Assembly (NCBI GenBank): GCA_028866835.1
Contig: JAGWHJ010000008.1
Coordinates: 1-49,138 of the forward strand
DNA length: 49,138 nt
From: Microcaldota archaeon
Lineage (GTDB): Archaea; Micrarchaeota; Micrarchaeia; Micrarchaeales; CABMGC01
Reading direction: 5' to 3'
Positions within the stretch are counted from its first letter, which is position 1; every line of letters starts with the position of its first letter. The notes beneath the pieces are model-generated. The model searched no databases, was not told where the DNA came from, and saw only the letters and a list, made by a program, of their open reading frames with translations. The position numbers were made by a program, and so were the translations under genes. Shown here one piece after another: positions 29,402-39,683 of the stretch.

Positions 29402-29614
29402 ATGATGGAACGAAAGGCTGCACCAAAAGTACAGGTGCCTTTTGCAGACTACTACATGCGCGACGGCAAAGGCGTGGGCGTTGTGAGGCTGAGGATACCC
29501 ACCAAGGACAGGAATGGCGGACTCTCAAGAAGGCCAGATGGCACCCTGTTCTTCATAATGGGAACAGTCAGCGAGACAAGTGCTGGGAGAAACGTTCTGC
29601 GCGTTGAGGTATAA
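29402..29614 (+). CDS. Small conserved-looking hypothetical protein
   Basis: MMERKAAPKVQVPFADYYMRDGKGVGVVRLRIPTKDRNGGLSRRPDGTLFFIMGTVSETSAGRNVLRVEV. ATG at 29402 favoured over TTG at 29369. Confidence 0.55.
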   Translation: MMERKAAPKVQVPFADYYMRDGKGVGVVRLRIPTKDRNGGLSRRPDGTLFFIMGTVSETSAGRNVLRVEV

Positions 29615-29639
29615 TCTTAAGGAGGATAGAGGTTGGACC

Positions 29640-30367
29640 TTACCTTATAGGCTCGTAGTCCTCCCTGGACCTCTTGAGCACATGGTACATGAACATGTTC
29701 ACCATGTGGTACCTGAAGTAGAACCAGACGCCCCACGCCATCGCCCTCCTGGCGCTTGTCCTCACCGATGCCTTCTTCTTGTACACGATCTTCCCCACCT
29801 TGTCGAGCCTTGCCGAGAGGTCCCAGTCCTCGTATGTTATGAGCGTTGGGTCGAAGCCGCCTATCTCCTTGAAGGCCTTTGCCCTCACGGCGAAGTTGGA
29901 ACCGACAAGGGCTGCGCGCCCCATTAGTATCGTTGCCTTCACGAAAACAATGGTTACGAACTTGTATCCCAGATGAATCTTCTTGTTTGTCTTCTCTATC
30001 GGGAGTATCGGGCCGGTAGCTGCAACAACCGTTGGGTCATTCTTGAATACATTGTAATACGTCCTAAGAAGATTTTTTGAGGGCTTGGTGTCTGCATCGA
30101 GGAATACGAGCAGGTCTCCCCTGGCGTATCTTGCGCCGGTGTTCCTTGCGATGCCGGCGCCCCTGCCCTCCTCGATGACGACCTTCGCGCATCTCTTCGC
30201 TATCTCCCGAGTCTTGTCCTGGCTGTTGCCATCAACTACTATTATCTCGAAGTCCTTGAAGGTCTGCTCCGAGAGAGCCGCGAGCGTGACAGGTATATAT
30301 TTTTCCTCGTTTAACGCCGGTATGATAACGCTTAATGCAGGCCGTGATCCGTTCATTGCTATAACCA
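29640..30367 (-). CDS. Family 2 glycosyltransferase
   Basis: LSVIIPALNEEKYIPVTLAALSEQTFKDFEIIVVDGNSQDKT, LVFLDADTKPSKN; C-terminal hydrophobic stretch. Confidence 0.92.
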
Positions 30368-30396
30368 TAATTATCAATGTTTATAAAAGGGAGGGT

Positions 30397-30924
30397 CTAT
30401 CCAACCATATTAAGGCCATCATAAAGCGAAAATGCCTTGTGAAGTACGTCTTTTACACTCGGGTATGTATCGAGGCCGTCTACATCGGCTTCGGCCACCC
30501 ACCTTATCTCCTTCGATTCGCTTTCCGCGATGGAAACTGGCTTGCCTTTCGCCTTCGCAAGATAGATCATGTCGAAATGCATGTGCGGTTCATCCTTGTA
30601 GCGCACATGCTCGTAGAGCATCGCCAGGGGCTGCGGCAGTTTGGTAACGTCCCCAATCTTAATTGCCTTGCCTGGCACCGTATCAATTATCTCAGTATTA
30701 CATCCGATCTCCTCAAGCGCCTCCCGAACCGCAGTGTCTGTAGGGACCTCGTTCTCCTCAAGATGGCCACCAGGATAAATCCAAACGCCGAGCTTCTTGT
30801 GCTTTATGACAGCTATCCTGTCATCCCTCATCACGACAGCACTGGCGCAGATGCATTTTTTCGTCAAATAATTACCTTGTCGCTTCCCATATTTCAGCCG
30901 CGCCCCTGAGGAGTATGTATGCAA
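30397..30924 (-). CDS. NUDIX hydrolase
   Basis: Nudix box GGHLEENEVPTDTAVREALEEIG. The true start is probably internal to the ORF, since the annotated 5' end overlaps the next gene. Confidence 0.88.
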   Translation of the reverse strand: MHTYSSGARLKYGKRQGNYLTKKCICASAVVMRDDRIAVIKHKKLGVWIYPGGHLEENEVPTDTAVREALEEIGCNTEIIDTVPGKAIKIGDVTKLPQPLAMLYEHVRYKDEPHMHFDMIYLAKAKGKPVSIAESESKEIRWVAEADVDGLDTYPSVKDVLHKAFSLYDGLNMVG

Positions 30925-31519
30925 CCAGTATCGCCGTTAGGGCATAGCCTACCCAAAGCGGATATCCGAGTATGTATACAAGCGCAAGATACGAGAATGC
31001 TGCGAACTTAACGACGTTTATGCCGAACCTGCCAATTTTCGATGAGTAGACCGCGTCGGCGAATCTGGTTCGCATGTGCGATGAGGTGCCCTTTGCGCCC
31101 ATGAATGCATCTGCAAACGAGTGCCTTATTATTACGATGAATGTCACGAAAAGAGGCACGAGGCCGAGGTATGTGAAAAGCACCCAGTAGGTATACTCGA
31201 CAACCCTGTCGCCTGCGACATCCATCCTTGCGCCGAACTTCGCGTTCGTCGATGCCTTCTTCCTGAACTTCTGCACGAGGCTTTTCGCCTTCATGTCGCC
31301 CATCTGCGACTTGGCATATGACATGAAGTCGACCTCGCCGTAGCTCTCCGCCCTTATCGCAAGGAAGCCGTCCACTGCATCAAGGAAGATTATGACGGCG
31401 ATGAGCAGCACTATGAACCAGGGATTGTACTTCATCAGGACGAGATACGCCGACCCTATTGCAAGCGCCGATCGGAATAGGGTTACCGCGTCTGCACCTC
31501 TCATAGGGTTATCTTGCAC
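30872..31519 (-). CDS. CDP-alcohol phosphotransferase-like membrane enzyme with interrupted signature
   Basis: DAVDGFLAIR - 39 residues - GARMDVAGD, in a multi-TM protein. Confidence 0.7.
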   Translation of the reverse strand: MQDNPMRGADAVTLFRSALAIGSAYLVLMKYNPWFIVLLIAVIIFLDAVDGFLAIRAESYGEVDFMSYAKSQMGDMKAKSLVQKFRKKASTNAKFGARMDVAGDRVVEYTYWVLFTYLGLVPLFVTFIVIIRHSFADAFMGAKGTSSHMRTRFADAVYSSKIGRFGINVVKFAAFSYLALVYILGYPLWVGYALTAILVAYILLRGAAEIWEATR

Positions 31520-31557
31520 GAAAGCATTTATAACTGTTAATGCGAAATCTGATAGAC

Positions 31558-34500
31558 ATGCAGTCTTCTGATCTTGTCGTCATTGAAAGTGAGATGCTCA
31601 AAAGATGGAGCGAGCTTGGAACGAGGGCAAAGCTCAACAGGGCCAACAGCGGTGGCAAGCTCTTCTTCTTCCTAGAGGGACCGCCGTACGCCAACGGAGA
31701 GCTCCACATGGGCCACGTCAGGGGGTACGTGAGAAAGGACGCGATACTAAGGTACAGGCGCATGCGCGGATACAGCGTCTTCGACAGGTCCGGCTTCGAC
31801 GTCCACGGGCTTCCGATAGAGAACAAGGTTGAGAGGCAGCTGGGCATCAAGTCGAAGAAGGAGATAGAGACGACGATAGGCATACAGGAGTTCGTCAACG
31901 CCTGCATAGAGCTCTACAAGGGATACATGAAGGCGCAGATAGACGTCGCGATAAAGTACGGCGTATGGTTTGATTTTGACAACCCGTACGTACCGGCAAC
32001 TGCAGAGTACATCGACAGGAGCTGGAAGGTCTTCAAGAGGATCTACGACAAAGGGCTTGTATACAAGTCCGTACAGGTAATGCCGTACTGCATACACTGC
32101 GGCACTGTCCTCGCCAAGGGCCCCGAGGTAGAGGAGCAGGAGGATACGGATCCTTCCGTTTATGTCGCCTTCAGGATAAACAAGGAGCTTTCGAGGACGC
32201 ACCTGAAGATCGAGGAGGGCACATCGCTGCTCATATGGACCACAACGCCATGGACGCTCGCTGGCAACATGGCTGTATGCGCAAACCCCAAGGCGCGGTA
32301 TGTCACGATAGAGGTGGAGGGGAGACGATACATACTCGCGAAGGACAGGCTTGACCAGGTGGCGAAGGAGCTCGGCATCTCCCCTGTGGTGATAATGGAG
32401 TTCGATGGCTCCGAGATGCAGCATCTCTTCTACACCAATCCGCTCGAGCAGAGCATACCGAAGCAGGCTGAGGTCAAGAGGTTCCACAAGGTGGTTTTCT
32501 CAGAGGAAATGGTATCCCTTGAGGAGGGAAGCGGTCTTGTGCACATAGCACCCGCATTCGGGCCGGAGGACTTCGAGATCGGCAAGAGGAACGGCATACC
32601 ATTGCTTGCGGTGGTCGGCCTCGATGGCATATACAACAAGGATGCAGGGAAGTATTTCGGCATTCCGCTCATACATGAGGCAAACCGCGCGATAGAGAAT
32701 GAGCTCGGCGCGCTTGGAGCGCTTGTCGGCAAGAACAGCGTGAGGCACAGCTACCCGCACTGCTGGAGGTGCAAGGAGAAGCTGGTCTTCCTGCCAACCG
32801 AGCAGTGGTTCATCAACGTGGAGCGGATGAAGAAGAAGATAAAGAGGCAGATGGAGAAGGTGCAGTGGCACCCGAGGGAGATGAAGGATTGGTTCGGCGA
32901 GGGCATAGACAACGCGCCGGACTGGGTGATAAGCAGGCAGCGATACTGGGGGACCCCGATACCGCTGTGGATATGCAAGGCCTGCGGCGACGTCATGGCG
33001 GTCGGCTCCTTCGAGGAGATGAAGCAGGACGCCGGCGCAGAGCTCGAATACAAATCCGAAACGCTCCACAGGCCAATCATAGACGGCATAATGCTCAAGT
33101 GCAGGAAGTGCGGCAAGAACGCCCAGAGGATAAGGGACGTCTTTGACGTCTGGTATGATTCCGGAGTTGCGCACACTGCCGCCGTGCCGAGCGACAAGTT
33201 CGATGTAATGCTCGGCAAGGCGTTTGTAACCGAGGGGCCCGACCAGCTTAGGGGGTGGTTTGCGGCGCTTATGAAGACGGGGGTTGCCGCATACGGCATA
33301 AGCCCCTTCAATTCAATACTGCTTCAGGGCTGGGTTGTCGACGAGAAAGGGGAGGCAATGCACAAGAGCAAGGGCAACTACGTCTCCGCGGAGGAGCTGA
33401 TTGGCAAGAGCTCAGTCGACGGAATAAGGGCATTCACGCTCTCCCACGTGACGCACGACCCGTTGAAGTTCTCGAAGAAGGAGATAGCGGAGATGGAATC
33501 GATGCTGACGCTGCTGCACAACATAGGCACGCTCATGGACGAGTACGGCTCTGCCATCGGGTACAAGCCGAAGGTCAGGAAGCCGAGCAGCAGGGCGCTG
33601 AAGGATTCCGAGGACGCGTGGATAATATCCCGCCTGAATACGGTCATGACGGAGGTGACCGACAGCTTTGAAGGATACGAGACTTGGAAGGGCGTCATGG
33701 CGCTCAACAGCTTCGTTGTGAACGACCTGAGCAGGTTCTACCTAAAGCTCTCGAAGAAGAAGATGCTGAACAGCTCGTCGAAGGCGTCGGCAAAGAGGGC
33801 GATGGACATCGTGAACTACGTGCTGTACAACATACTTCTGCTTATGGCTCCGGTAACGCCGTTCAACTGCGAGCACATCTACCTGAAGCATTACGGCGAC
33901 AAGGAGAGCATCTTCATGAACAGGTGGCCGAAGCCGAACAAGCCGGCGATAAGGAAGGACCTCGAGAGGGAGTTCGAGGTCGCCTCGGCCGCAATAACCT
34001 CGATACTCAACAGCAGGGAGAAGAACGGCATAAAGCTCAGGTGGCCCATATCGACTGCATACCTGGAGCTCAACAGCGACTTCGCCTTCACTTCAGTCAA
34101 CAACCTGTCGGATCTCATAAAGGAGTACGTGAATGCCAAGGAGCTGCTTGTCACGAGGATGCAGGGGATGAACAGGGGCATAAAGCCCGTGTTCCAGAAG
34201 CTTGGACCGGAGTTCAAGGGCAATGCATCGGCAGTGGCGCAGGCGTTGAAGGACGCGAATCCCGAGACGGTGATAGCGGACGTGGAGGCGAACGGCTTCC
34301 ATGAGCTCCATACTTCAAAGGGCAAGTTCAGGATAAAGAAGGAGCATTTCGACATTTACGAGAGCTTCAGCAAGGAGGGCGCGATACAGTTCAGGCATGG
34401 CATAGCCTACATAGACAAGAAGATAGACGACGAGCTGAGGCAGGAGGCGCTCCTGAAGGAGTTCGTGAGGAGGGTGCAGCTTCTGAGGAAGGAGAGCGGC

Positions 34501-34695
34501 CTGAAGAAAGCAGACAAGATCGCGCTGTACTACGTGGTACCGCAGGAGTACTCGGACGCGATAAATACGAACATGGCACTGCTCAAGAAGTACGTCTCCG
34601 CCAAGGTGGTCAGGGAGGGCAAACCCGAAGGAGTAGCGTTCAAGGATTTCGAGATAGAGGATGAGAGCATAAGGCTTGGGCTCACTAAGCTCTAG
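31558..34695 (+). CDS. ileS: Isoleucyl-tRNA synthetase
   Basis: HIGH motif GPPYANGELHMGHVRGYV, KMSKS-region EAMHKSKGNYVS, CxxC metal motifs. Start moved to ATG 31558 because of TATA-like catttata at about 31525-31532. Confidence 0.95.
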   Translation: MQSSDLVVIESEMLKRWSELGTRAKLNRANSGGKLFFFLEGPPYANGELHMGHVRGYVRKDAILRYRRMRGYSVFDRSGFDVHGLPIENKVERQLGIKSKKEIETTIGIQEFVNACIELYKGYMKAQIDVAIKYGVWFDFDNPYVPATAEYIDRSWKVFKRIYDKGLVYKSVQVMPYCIHCGTVLAKGPEVEEQEDTDPSVYVAFRINKELSRTHLKIEEGTSLLIWTTTPWTLAGNMAVCANPKARYVTIEVEGRRYILAKDRLDQVAKELGISPVVIMEFDGSEMQHLFYTNPLEQSIPKQAEVKRFHKVVFSEEMVSLEEGSGLVHIAPAFGPEDFEIGKRNGIPLLAVVGLDGIYNKDAGKYFGIPLIHEANRAIENELGALGALVGKNSVRHSYPHCWRCKEKLVFLPTEQWFINVERMKKKIKRQMEKVQWHPREMKDWFGEGIDNAPDWVISRQRYWGTPIPLWICKACGDVMAVGSFEEMKQDAGAELEYKSETLHRPIIDGIMLKCRKCGKNAQRIRDVFDVWYDSGVAHTAAVPSDKFDVMLGKAFVTEGPDQLRGWFAALMKTGVAAYGISPFNSILLQGWVVDEKGEAMHKSKGNYVSAEELIGKSSVDGIRAFTLSHVTHDPLKFSKKEIAEMESMLTLLHNIGTLMDEYGSAIGYKPKVRKPSSRALKDSEDAWIISRLNTVMTEVTDSFEGYETWKGVMALNSFVVNDLSRFYLKLSKKKMLNSSSKASAKRAMDIVNYVLYNILLLMAPVTPFNCEHIYLKHYGDKESIFMNRWPKPNKPAIRKDLEREFEVASAAITSILNSREKNGIKLRWPISTAYLELNSDFAFTSVNNLSDLIKEYVNAKELLVTRMQGMNRGIKPVFQKLGPEFKGNASAVAQALKDANPETVIADVEANGFHELHTSKGKFRIKKEHFDIYESFSKEGAIQFRHGIAYIDKKIDDELRQEALLKEFVRRVQLLRKESGLKKADKIALYYVVPQEYSDAINTNMALLKKYVSAKVVREGKPEGVAFKDFEIEDESIRLGLTKL

Positions 34696-34887
34696 CTATG
34701 CGTCCTTGGTTGCGCTCTTGAACAACTTCCTCGAGCCCATCTTGGACCAGTCGTCCTTGCAGATTACGAGCCTTATGGTCTTGCTTACCTTCCTCGAGCT
34801 CTTCACGCAGTTGTTGCAGATGTTCCTCTTGCAGTAATTGCAAGTGCCGTACTTGTACACTTCCGTACCACATCTTTGGCATATCAT
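34696..34887 (-). CDS. Small zinc-ribbon protein
   Basis: MICQRCGTEVYKYGTCNYCKRNICNNCVKSSRK: CxxC...CxxC...CxxC. Confidence 0.75.
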   Translation of the reverse strand: MICQRCGTEVYKYGTCNYCKRNICNNCVKSSRKVSKTIRLVICKDDWSKMGSRKLFKSATKDA

Positions 34888-34939
34888 ATGATCATGTTGC
34901 GTTAATCGTGTTAATTGTTGTATCTGAATAGGATTTTAA

Positions 34940-35542
34940 TTGTTTGCATGGGCAAGTCAGATCATGGGCAGGGGCAGGAAGACGGTGGGCATAGACGTGG
35001 ATGGCGTACTTGCCGACAGCATACGGATATGGCTGCAGGAAGCGGAGCAGAGGTTCGGGATAAAGGCGGACAAGGAGGACATAGTAAAGTACGACCTTCC
35101 CGGGCTTTTCAATTCCATAGACTACAAGGATACAATAGACCTGTTCAGGCTTGCCTGGAAGGGGCATCATAGGATAGGCCTGGAGGATCCGGCCATACCA
35201 TCGATATTGGACAACCTGCGCGATAGGTTCAGGATCTGCATAACGACAGCTTCTGATGCGGAGACTTCTGAGGTAAGGGCATGGCTTAAGAACAACAGGA
35301 TCTTCTATGACGAGCTGTTCCACCTTCCAACGCCCGATGACAAGCATCGGCTCGATTCCATTGACATATACATCGATGACCATGCAGAGGTCATAGAGAA
35401 CGTCGCGAGGAGCGGCAGGGTCGGCATAATGCTGAGGCAGCCCTGGAACGACGATGCGATAACGACCATGAACCACCCAAGGATAGTCGTTGCGTATAAC
35501 TGGAGGGAGATAGAGCAACTTCTGCTGGCCAGGTTTGACTGA
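34940..35542 (+). CDS. HAD-like phosphatase / 5'(3')-deoxyribonucleotidase-like
   Basis: TVGIDVDGVLADS, CITTAS, YIDDHAEVIENVA. Confidence 0.8.
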   Translation: MFAWASQIMGRGRKTVGIDVDGVLADSIRIWLQEAEQRFGIKADKEDIVKYDLPGLFNSIDYKDTIDLFRLAWKGHHRIGLEDPAIPSILDNLRDRFRICITTASDAETSEVRAWLKNNRIFYDELFHLPTPDDKHRLDSIDIYIDDHAEVIENVARSGRVGIMLRQPWNDDAITTMNHPRIVVAYNWREIEQLLLARFD

Positions 35543-35583
35543 CATACATATGCATATTTAAGACTTATAGTGGTGTTTCTATT

Positions 35584-36504
35584 ATGGCGATGCGGCTGCA
35601 GACGGTGTACGAATTCCTGGTGACGTATTTCTGGGCAATAGCCGCGATAGCCCTCGTGGTAGTCGTCCTGATAGGTACTGGCATATTCAACAGGAATGCA
35701 CTGGAAGCAAGGGTGCCGCCTGGAGGATGCGATATCTCAAGGCCTTACGGGCCTGGCACGGTGCAGGGGATGAACCTTGTGGGAGCATGCCAGGGAGAGC
35801 TGCCCCAGTTCGTCCTCACATCGAGGGGGCCGGGAGACTACGTGAACGTTGTGCGTTCAGGATCGCCGCAGAGCCTCCTCAACATAACGAACACGCTCAC
35901 GGTAACAGTGTGGGTGTTCATAACCGGCACACCGTTCCACGACATAGTCGACAAGGAGTACCAGTATGGCATGAAGATCGACATAAACAACAAGCCCCAT
36001 GCATGCAGCCCGAGCAACAACAAAGGGTTTTGCCTTGAATGGGACACCAACTGCTCCTGGATAGGGGAGGGGGCGCCGATACCGAATGCAAAGTACGGCC
36101 ACTGGATGTTCCTCGCCGCGAGCGTGGATGGGAAGAACAAATACTGGTACGCCAACGGCAGCCTGATAGGCACGCAATCTACAGGGTGCTACATGAAGTC
36201 GCTCCACTCGACGGTCACTATAGCCGCAATAACCCCCGGCTGGTCCGGGTACGGTGAAGCAGAATGGTTCAATGGGAGCATAGCCAACGTCCAGATCTAT
36301 AACCGCACCCTGACCGCGAATGACATTCATGCGCTTTATCTGGAGGGGATAGGAGGCGCGCCAATAGACCTCAAGCACATCGCCGGCTGGTGGCCGCTGA
36401 ACGGCGACGCCAAGGACTACAGCGGTAACAACAATACCGGATACATATACAACCAGTCATTCTACGGCGACAAGTCATGGCAGACCAATTACTCTGTACC
36501 TTAA
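35584..36504 (+). CDS. Pilin-like N-terminus fused to LamG/concanavalin-like domain (paralog A)
   Basis: LQTVYEFLVTYFWAIAAIALVVVVLIGTGIF N-terminal TM, then LamG-like LNITNTLTVTVWVF...GWWPLNGDAKDYSGNNNTG. Confidence 0.8.
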   Translation: MAMRLQTVYEFLVTYFWAIAAIALVVVVLIGTGIFNRNALEARVPPGGCDISRPYGPGTVQGMNLVGACQGELPQFVLTSRGPGDYVNVVRSGSPQSLLNITNTLTVTVWVFITGTPFHDIVDKEYQYGMKIDINNKPHACSPSNNKGFCLEWDTNCSWIGEGAPIPNAKYGHWMFLAASVDGKNKYWYANGSLIGTQSTGCYMKSLHSTVTIAAITPGWSGYGEAEWFNGSIANVQIYNRTLTANDIHALYLEGIGGAPIDLKHIAGWWPLNGDAKDYSGNNNTGYIYNQSFYGDKSWQTNYSVP

Positions 36505-36517
36505 ACCGGTTCTTATT

Positions 36518-37822
36518 ATGCCGAAAGTGAGGATAGAAACATATGGATGCACGCTCAACCAGGCCGACAGCGACATGATGGAGCGGTTCCTGGGCAAGGA
36601 AGGGATCGAGGCTGCGCAGACGGCGCATCTTGACAGCAGGGAATCCGATTTTGTGATACTCAACACGTGCACCGTCAAGAACACAACAGAGCAGAAGACG
36701 CTCAGCAGGCTGAGGAAGCTCGCGAAAACCGGCACAAAGATAATAGTAACAGGGTGCATGGCGAGCGCGAATGCGGATCTCATAAGGGAGGCGGCGCCGC
36801 TTGCGGGCATAGTCACTACGAGCAACATAGCAAACATTGGCAATGCGGTTCGCGAGATGGAGCTCGGCGGAGTGCCCGTTTACAAGAGGTACAATCCCAT
36901 AGACAAGGCAGGTTTCTACGCCCCGCAAAGCGGGGCGATAGCGAGGATACCGATCAGCGAGGGCTGCCTGAGCAGTTGCAGCTTCTGCGAAACGAAGTTC
37001 GCGCGAGGCCCGCTGAGGAGTTTCGCGTCAGAGAACATACTCAAGGCCATAGAGATGAGCGTCGGGCACGGGGCAAGGGAGATCGAACTTACATCGCAGG
37101 ACGTGGGCGCATACGGCCTTGACAGGAAGACGGACATCTCGGAACTGCTTCTTGCGGCTGCAGAGATAGAAGGCGATTTCAGGATAAGGATCGGGATGCT
37201 GAACCCGGAGCACATCAGAGGGTATCTCGATGGCCTGATAGCCTCGTTCAGGAGCAGGAAGCTCTACAGGTTCCTGCACCTTCCGGTGCAGTCGGGCAGC
37301 GACAGGGTCCTCGCAAGCATGAAAAGGAACTACACCGTTGGAGAGTTCGATGCTTATGTAAGGGAGCTGCGCGAAAAGGTCGAGGGCATAGGCATCGCGA
37401 CGGACATCATAGCAGGCTATCCCACGGAGACGGAGGAGGATTTTGGGCGGTCCCTGGAACTTGTCAGGAACACGAGGCCTGCTGTCACCAACATGTCGAG
37501 GTTCGGGCTGAGGCCGCATGCTGCTGCATCGAGGCTTAGGCAGCTCGACAGCAGGACGATAAAGCGCAGGATAGCCGACCTTTCCAGGACGGCAAGGCAG
37601 GTCCAGAAGGAAGACCTCTCAATGCTCGTGGGCGTCAAGGAGAGGGTGCTGATAACGGAGCGGAACGAGAGGTCGCTTATAGGGCGGGACGATTCTTACA
37701 GGACCATTGCGATAAACGGCCACAGTGCAGGCGTGGGCATCGGCGATTTCATCGAGGTTGAGACATATGGGAATACCTCGGTGTGCCTTTTTGCCAATGC
37801 CATAGGTAACGTTTTAAATTAA
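36518..37822 (+). CDS. Radical-SAM tRNA t6A methylthiotransferase (e-MtaB/CDKAL1-like)
   Basis: Methylthiotransferase Cys (TYGCTLNQADSD, LNTCTVKN, VTGCMAS), radical SAM CLSSCSFCETKFARG, C-terminal TRAM-like region. Confidence 0.9.
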   Translation: MPKVRIETYGCTLNQADSDMMERFLGKEGIEAAQTAHLDSRESDFVILNTCTVKNTTEQKTLSRLRKLAKTGTKIIVTGCMASANADLIREAAPLAGIVTTSNIANIGNAVREMELGGVPVYKRYNPIDKAGFYAPQSGAIARIPISEGCLSSCSFCETKFARGPLRSFASENILKAIEMSVGHGAREIELTSQDVGAYGLDRKTDISELLLAAAEIEGDFRIRIGMLNPEHIRGYLDGLIASFRSRKLYRFLHLPVQSGSDRVLASMKRNYTVGEFDAYVRELREKVEGIGIATDIIAGYPTETEEDFGRSLELVRNTRPAVTNMSRFGLRPHAAASRLRQLDSRTIKRRIADLSRTARQVQKEDLSMLVGVKERVLITERNERSLIGRDDSYRTIAINGHSAGVGIGDFIEVETYGNTSVCLFANAIGNVLN

Positions 37823-37856
37823 TTCAGCGCATATTGACGCATAGAGTGCCGAGCGC

Positions 37857-39683
37857 ATGGACGAAGAATACTACAAAAACATAGGCTTCAAGTGCGGGCT
37901 CGAGATACACCAGAGGCTGGCCACTAAAAGGAAGCTGTTCTGCTCATGCAGGACAACGCAGGAAAACGAGAAGAAGGTGGGCGTTATTGAAAGGCACCAG
38001 AGGGCGGTCACCGGAGAGCTCGGCGCGATCGACAGGTCATCGGCATTCGAGAGCGGCAAGGGAAGGAAGTTCATCTACAACCTTTTTGACGAGACAACCT
38101 GCCTGGTAGACAGCGACGAGGAGCCGCCCCACACGGTCGGCGAGGATGCTGTGCAGATAGCGCTTGGAATAGCGTCATCACTCAACGCAGAGATGCCGGA
38201 CGAGATAGAGCCGATGAGGAAGGGAGTTGTAGACGGAAGCGATCCAAGCGCCTTCCAGAGGAGCATGCTGGTGGGGTACGGCGGATGGCTTGACGTCGAT
38301 GAAAGGCGCATAAACATACCCTCGATCTTCCTTGAAGAGGAATCGAGCGGCATTGTGGGGAGCACATCCGAGACGGTTGAGTACAACATCGACAGGCTTG
38401 GCATTCCATTAATAGAGATCGATACTGGGCCGGAGATATCATCGCCTTCGCAGGCGAAGAGGGTAGCATTGAAGATAGGCCTCCTGCTGAGGCTGACGGG
38501 CAGGGTCCAGAGGGGCATAGGGACGATAAGGCAGGACGTGAACGTATCGGTGAGGGGAGGCACCAGGGTCGAGATAAAGGGGGTGCAGGACCTCGGCACG
38601 ATGGACCTCCTTGTGGAGAATGAAGTGAAGAGGCAACTCAACCTCATAAAGATAAGGGAGGAGCTAAGGAAGCGGAAGGCGGCAGTTGGCGATATAAAGG
38701 ACGTTACCAACGCCTTCAAGGGAACAAATGCGAAGATAATCGGCGCGAGCCTAAAGTCTGGTGGCGTCGTGCTTGCATTCAGGCTGTCGGGATTCAAGGA
38801 CGTGATAGGCAGGGAGATAAATCAGGACAGAAGGCTCGGCAGCGAGATAAGCGACTATGCGCGAATGGCAGGGGTGAAGGGCATAATACACAGCGATGAA
38901 GACCTCTCGAAATACGGCATAGGCGAGAAGGAGCTTGCCGGACTAGGGAAGATCCTTGGCCTTGGGAGCGGCGATTCCTTCATTCTTGTGACAGCACCGC
39001 AGGAAATCGCGCGCAGGGCGATAGAGTTTGCAAGGGGCAGGAGCGAGATGGCCGTGTCCGAGGTTCCAGGAGAGACAAGGACGGCGATGGAGAACGGCGT
39101 CACAAGGTTCATGAGGCCGATACCTGGCGGCTCGCGGATGTACCCGGAGACCGATGCGATGCCCATAGAGGCGAAAAGCGGCCCAAAGAGGAGCGCGTTC
39201 GGCAGGATAGAGGTAGATGCAATTGCGAAGAGGCTTGAGAATGAGATAGGCAACCGGCAGCTTGCGGAGCAGATGCTGTGGTCCGAGGAGCTCCCTTTGT
39301 ACGAAAAACTGATTGGAAGGAAGGCTGCTAGTCCGGAGTTTGTCGCAACAATCCTTCTTGACAGGTTCAGCGAGATGAGAAGGGAGGGTGTAGACGTCGC
39401 AAGGATCAGCGACGAGATACTCGCATACATACTTGGCAAGTACACCAGCGCAGAGATAACGAAGGCCGGCGTGGTGGAGCTGTTGAAGCACACTCCGGTA
39501 TCTGATAGGGACGTGGACAGGCTCGTGGAACAGAGAAACCTAAGGCGCATCAAGGGCAAGGAGCTTGAGCGGCTACTCAAGGACTTCAAGGGAAGCAACA
39601 TCGCAGCGGAGGTCATGTCGAAGTACAGGCTCAATATCGATGGTGAGGAGCTTAACTCCTTTATTAAAAAGGCGAGAGCATGA
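37857..39683 (+). CDS. gatE: Glutamyl-tRNA(Gln) amidotransferase subunit E
   Basis: GLEIHQRLATKRKLFCSC, GIPLIEIDTGPEISSPSQAKRVALKIG, GTIRQDVNVSVRGGTRVEIKGVQDL. Confidence 0.95.
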   Translation: MDEEYYKNIGFKCGLEIHQRLATKRKLFCSCRTTQENEKKVGVIERHQRAVTGELGAIDRSSAFESGKGRKFIYNLFDETTCLVDSDEEPPHTVGEDAVQIALGIASSLNAEMPDEIEPMRKGVVDGSDPSAFQRSMLVGYGGWLDVDERRINIPSIFLEEESSGIVGSTSETVEYNIDRLGIPLIEIDTGPEISSPSQAKRVALKIGLLLRLTGRVQRGIGTIRQDVNVSVRGGTRVEIKGVQDLGTMDLLVENEVKRQLNLIKIREELRKRKAAVGDIKDVTNAFKGTNAKIIGASLKSGGVVLAFRLSGFKDVIGREINQDRRLGSEISDYARMAGVKGIIHSDEDLSKYGIGEKELAGLGKILGLGSGDSFILVTAPQEIARRAIEFARGRSEMAVSEVPGETRTAMENGVTRFMRPIPGGSRMYPETDAMPIEAKSGPKRSAFGRIEVDAIAKRLENEIGNRQLAEQMLWSEELPLYEKLIGRKAASPEFVATILLDRFSEMRREGVDVARISDEILAYILGKYTSAEITKAGVVELLKHTPVSDRDVDRLVEQRNLRRIKGKELERLLKDFKGSNIAAEVMSKYRLNIDGEELNSFIKKARA

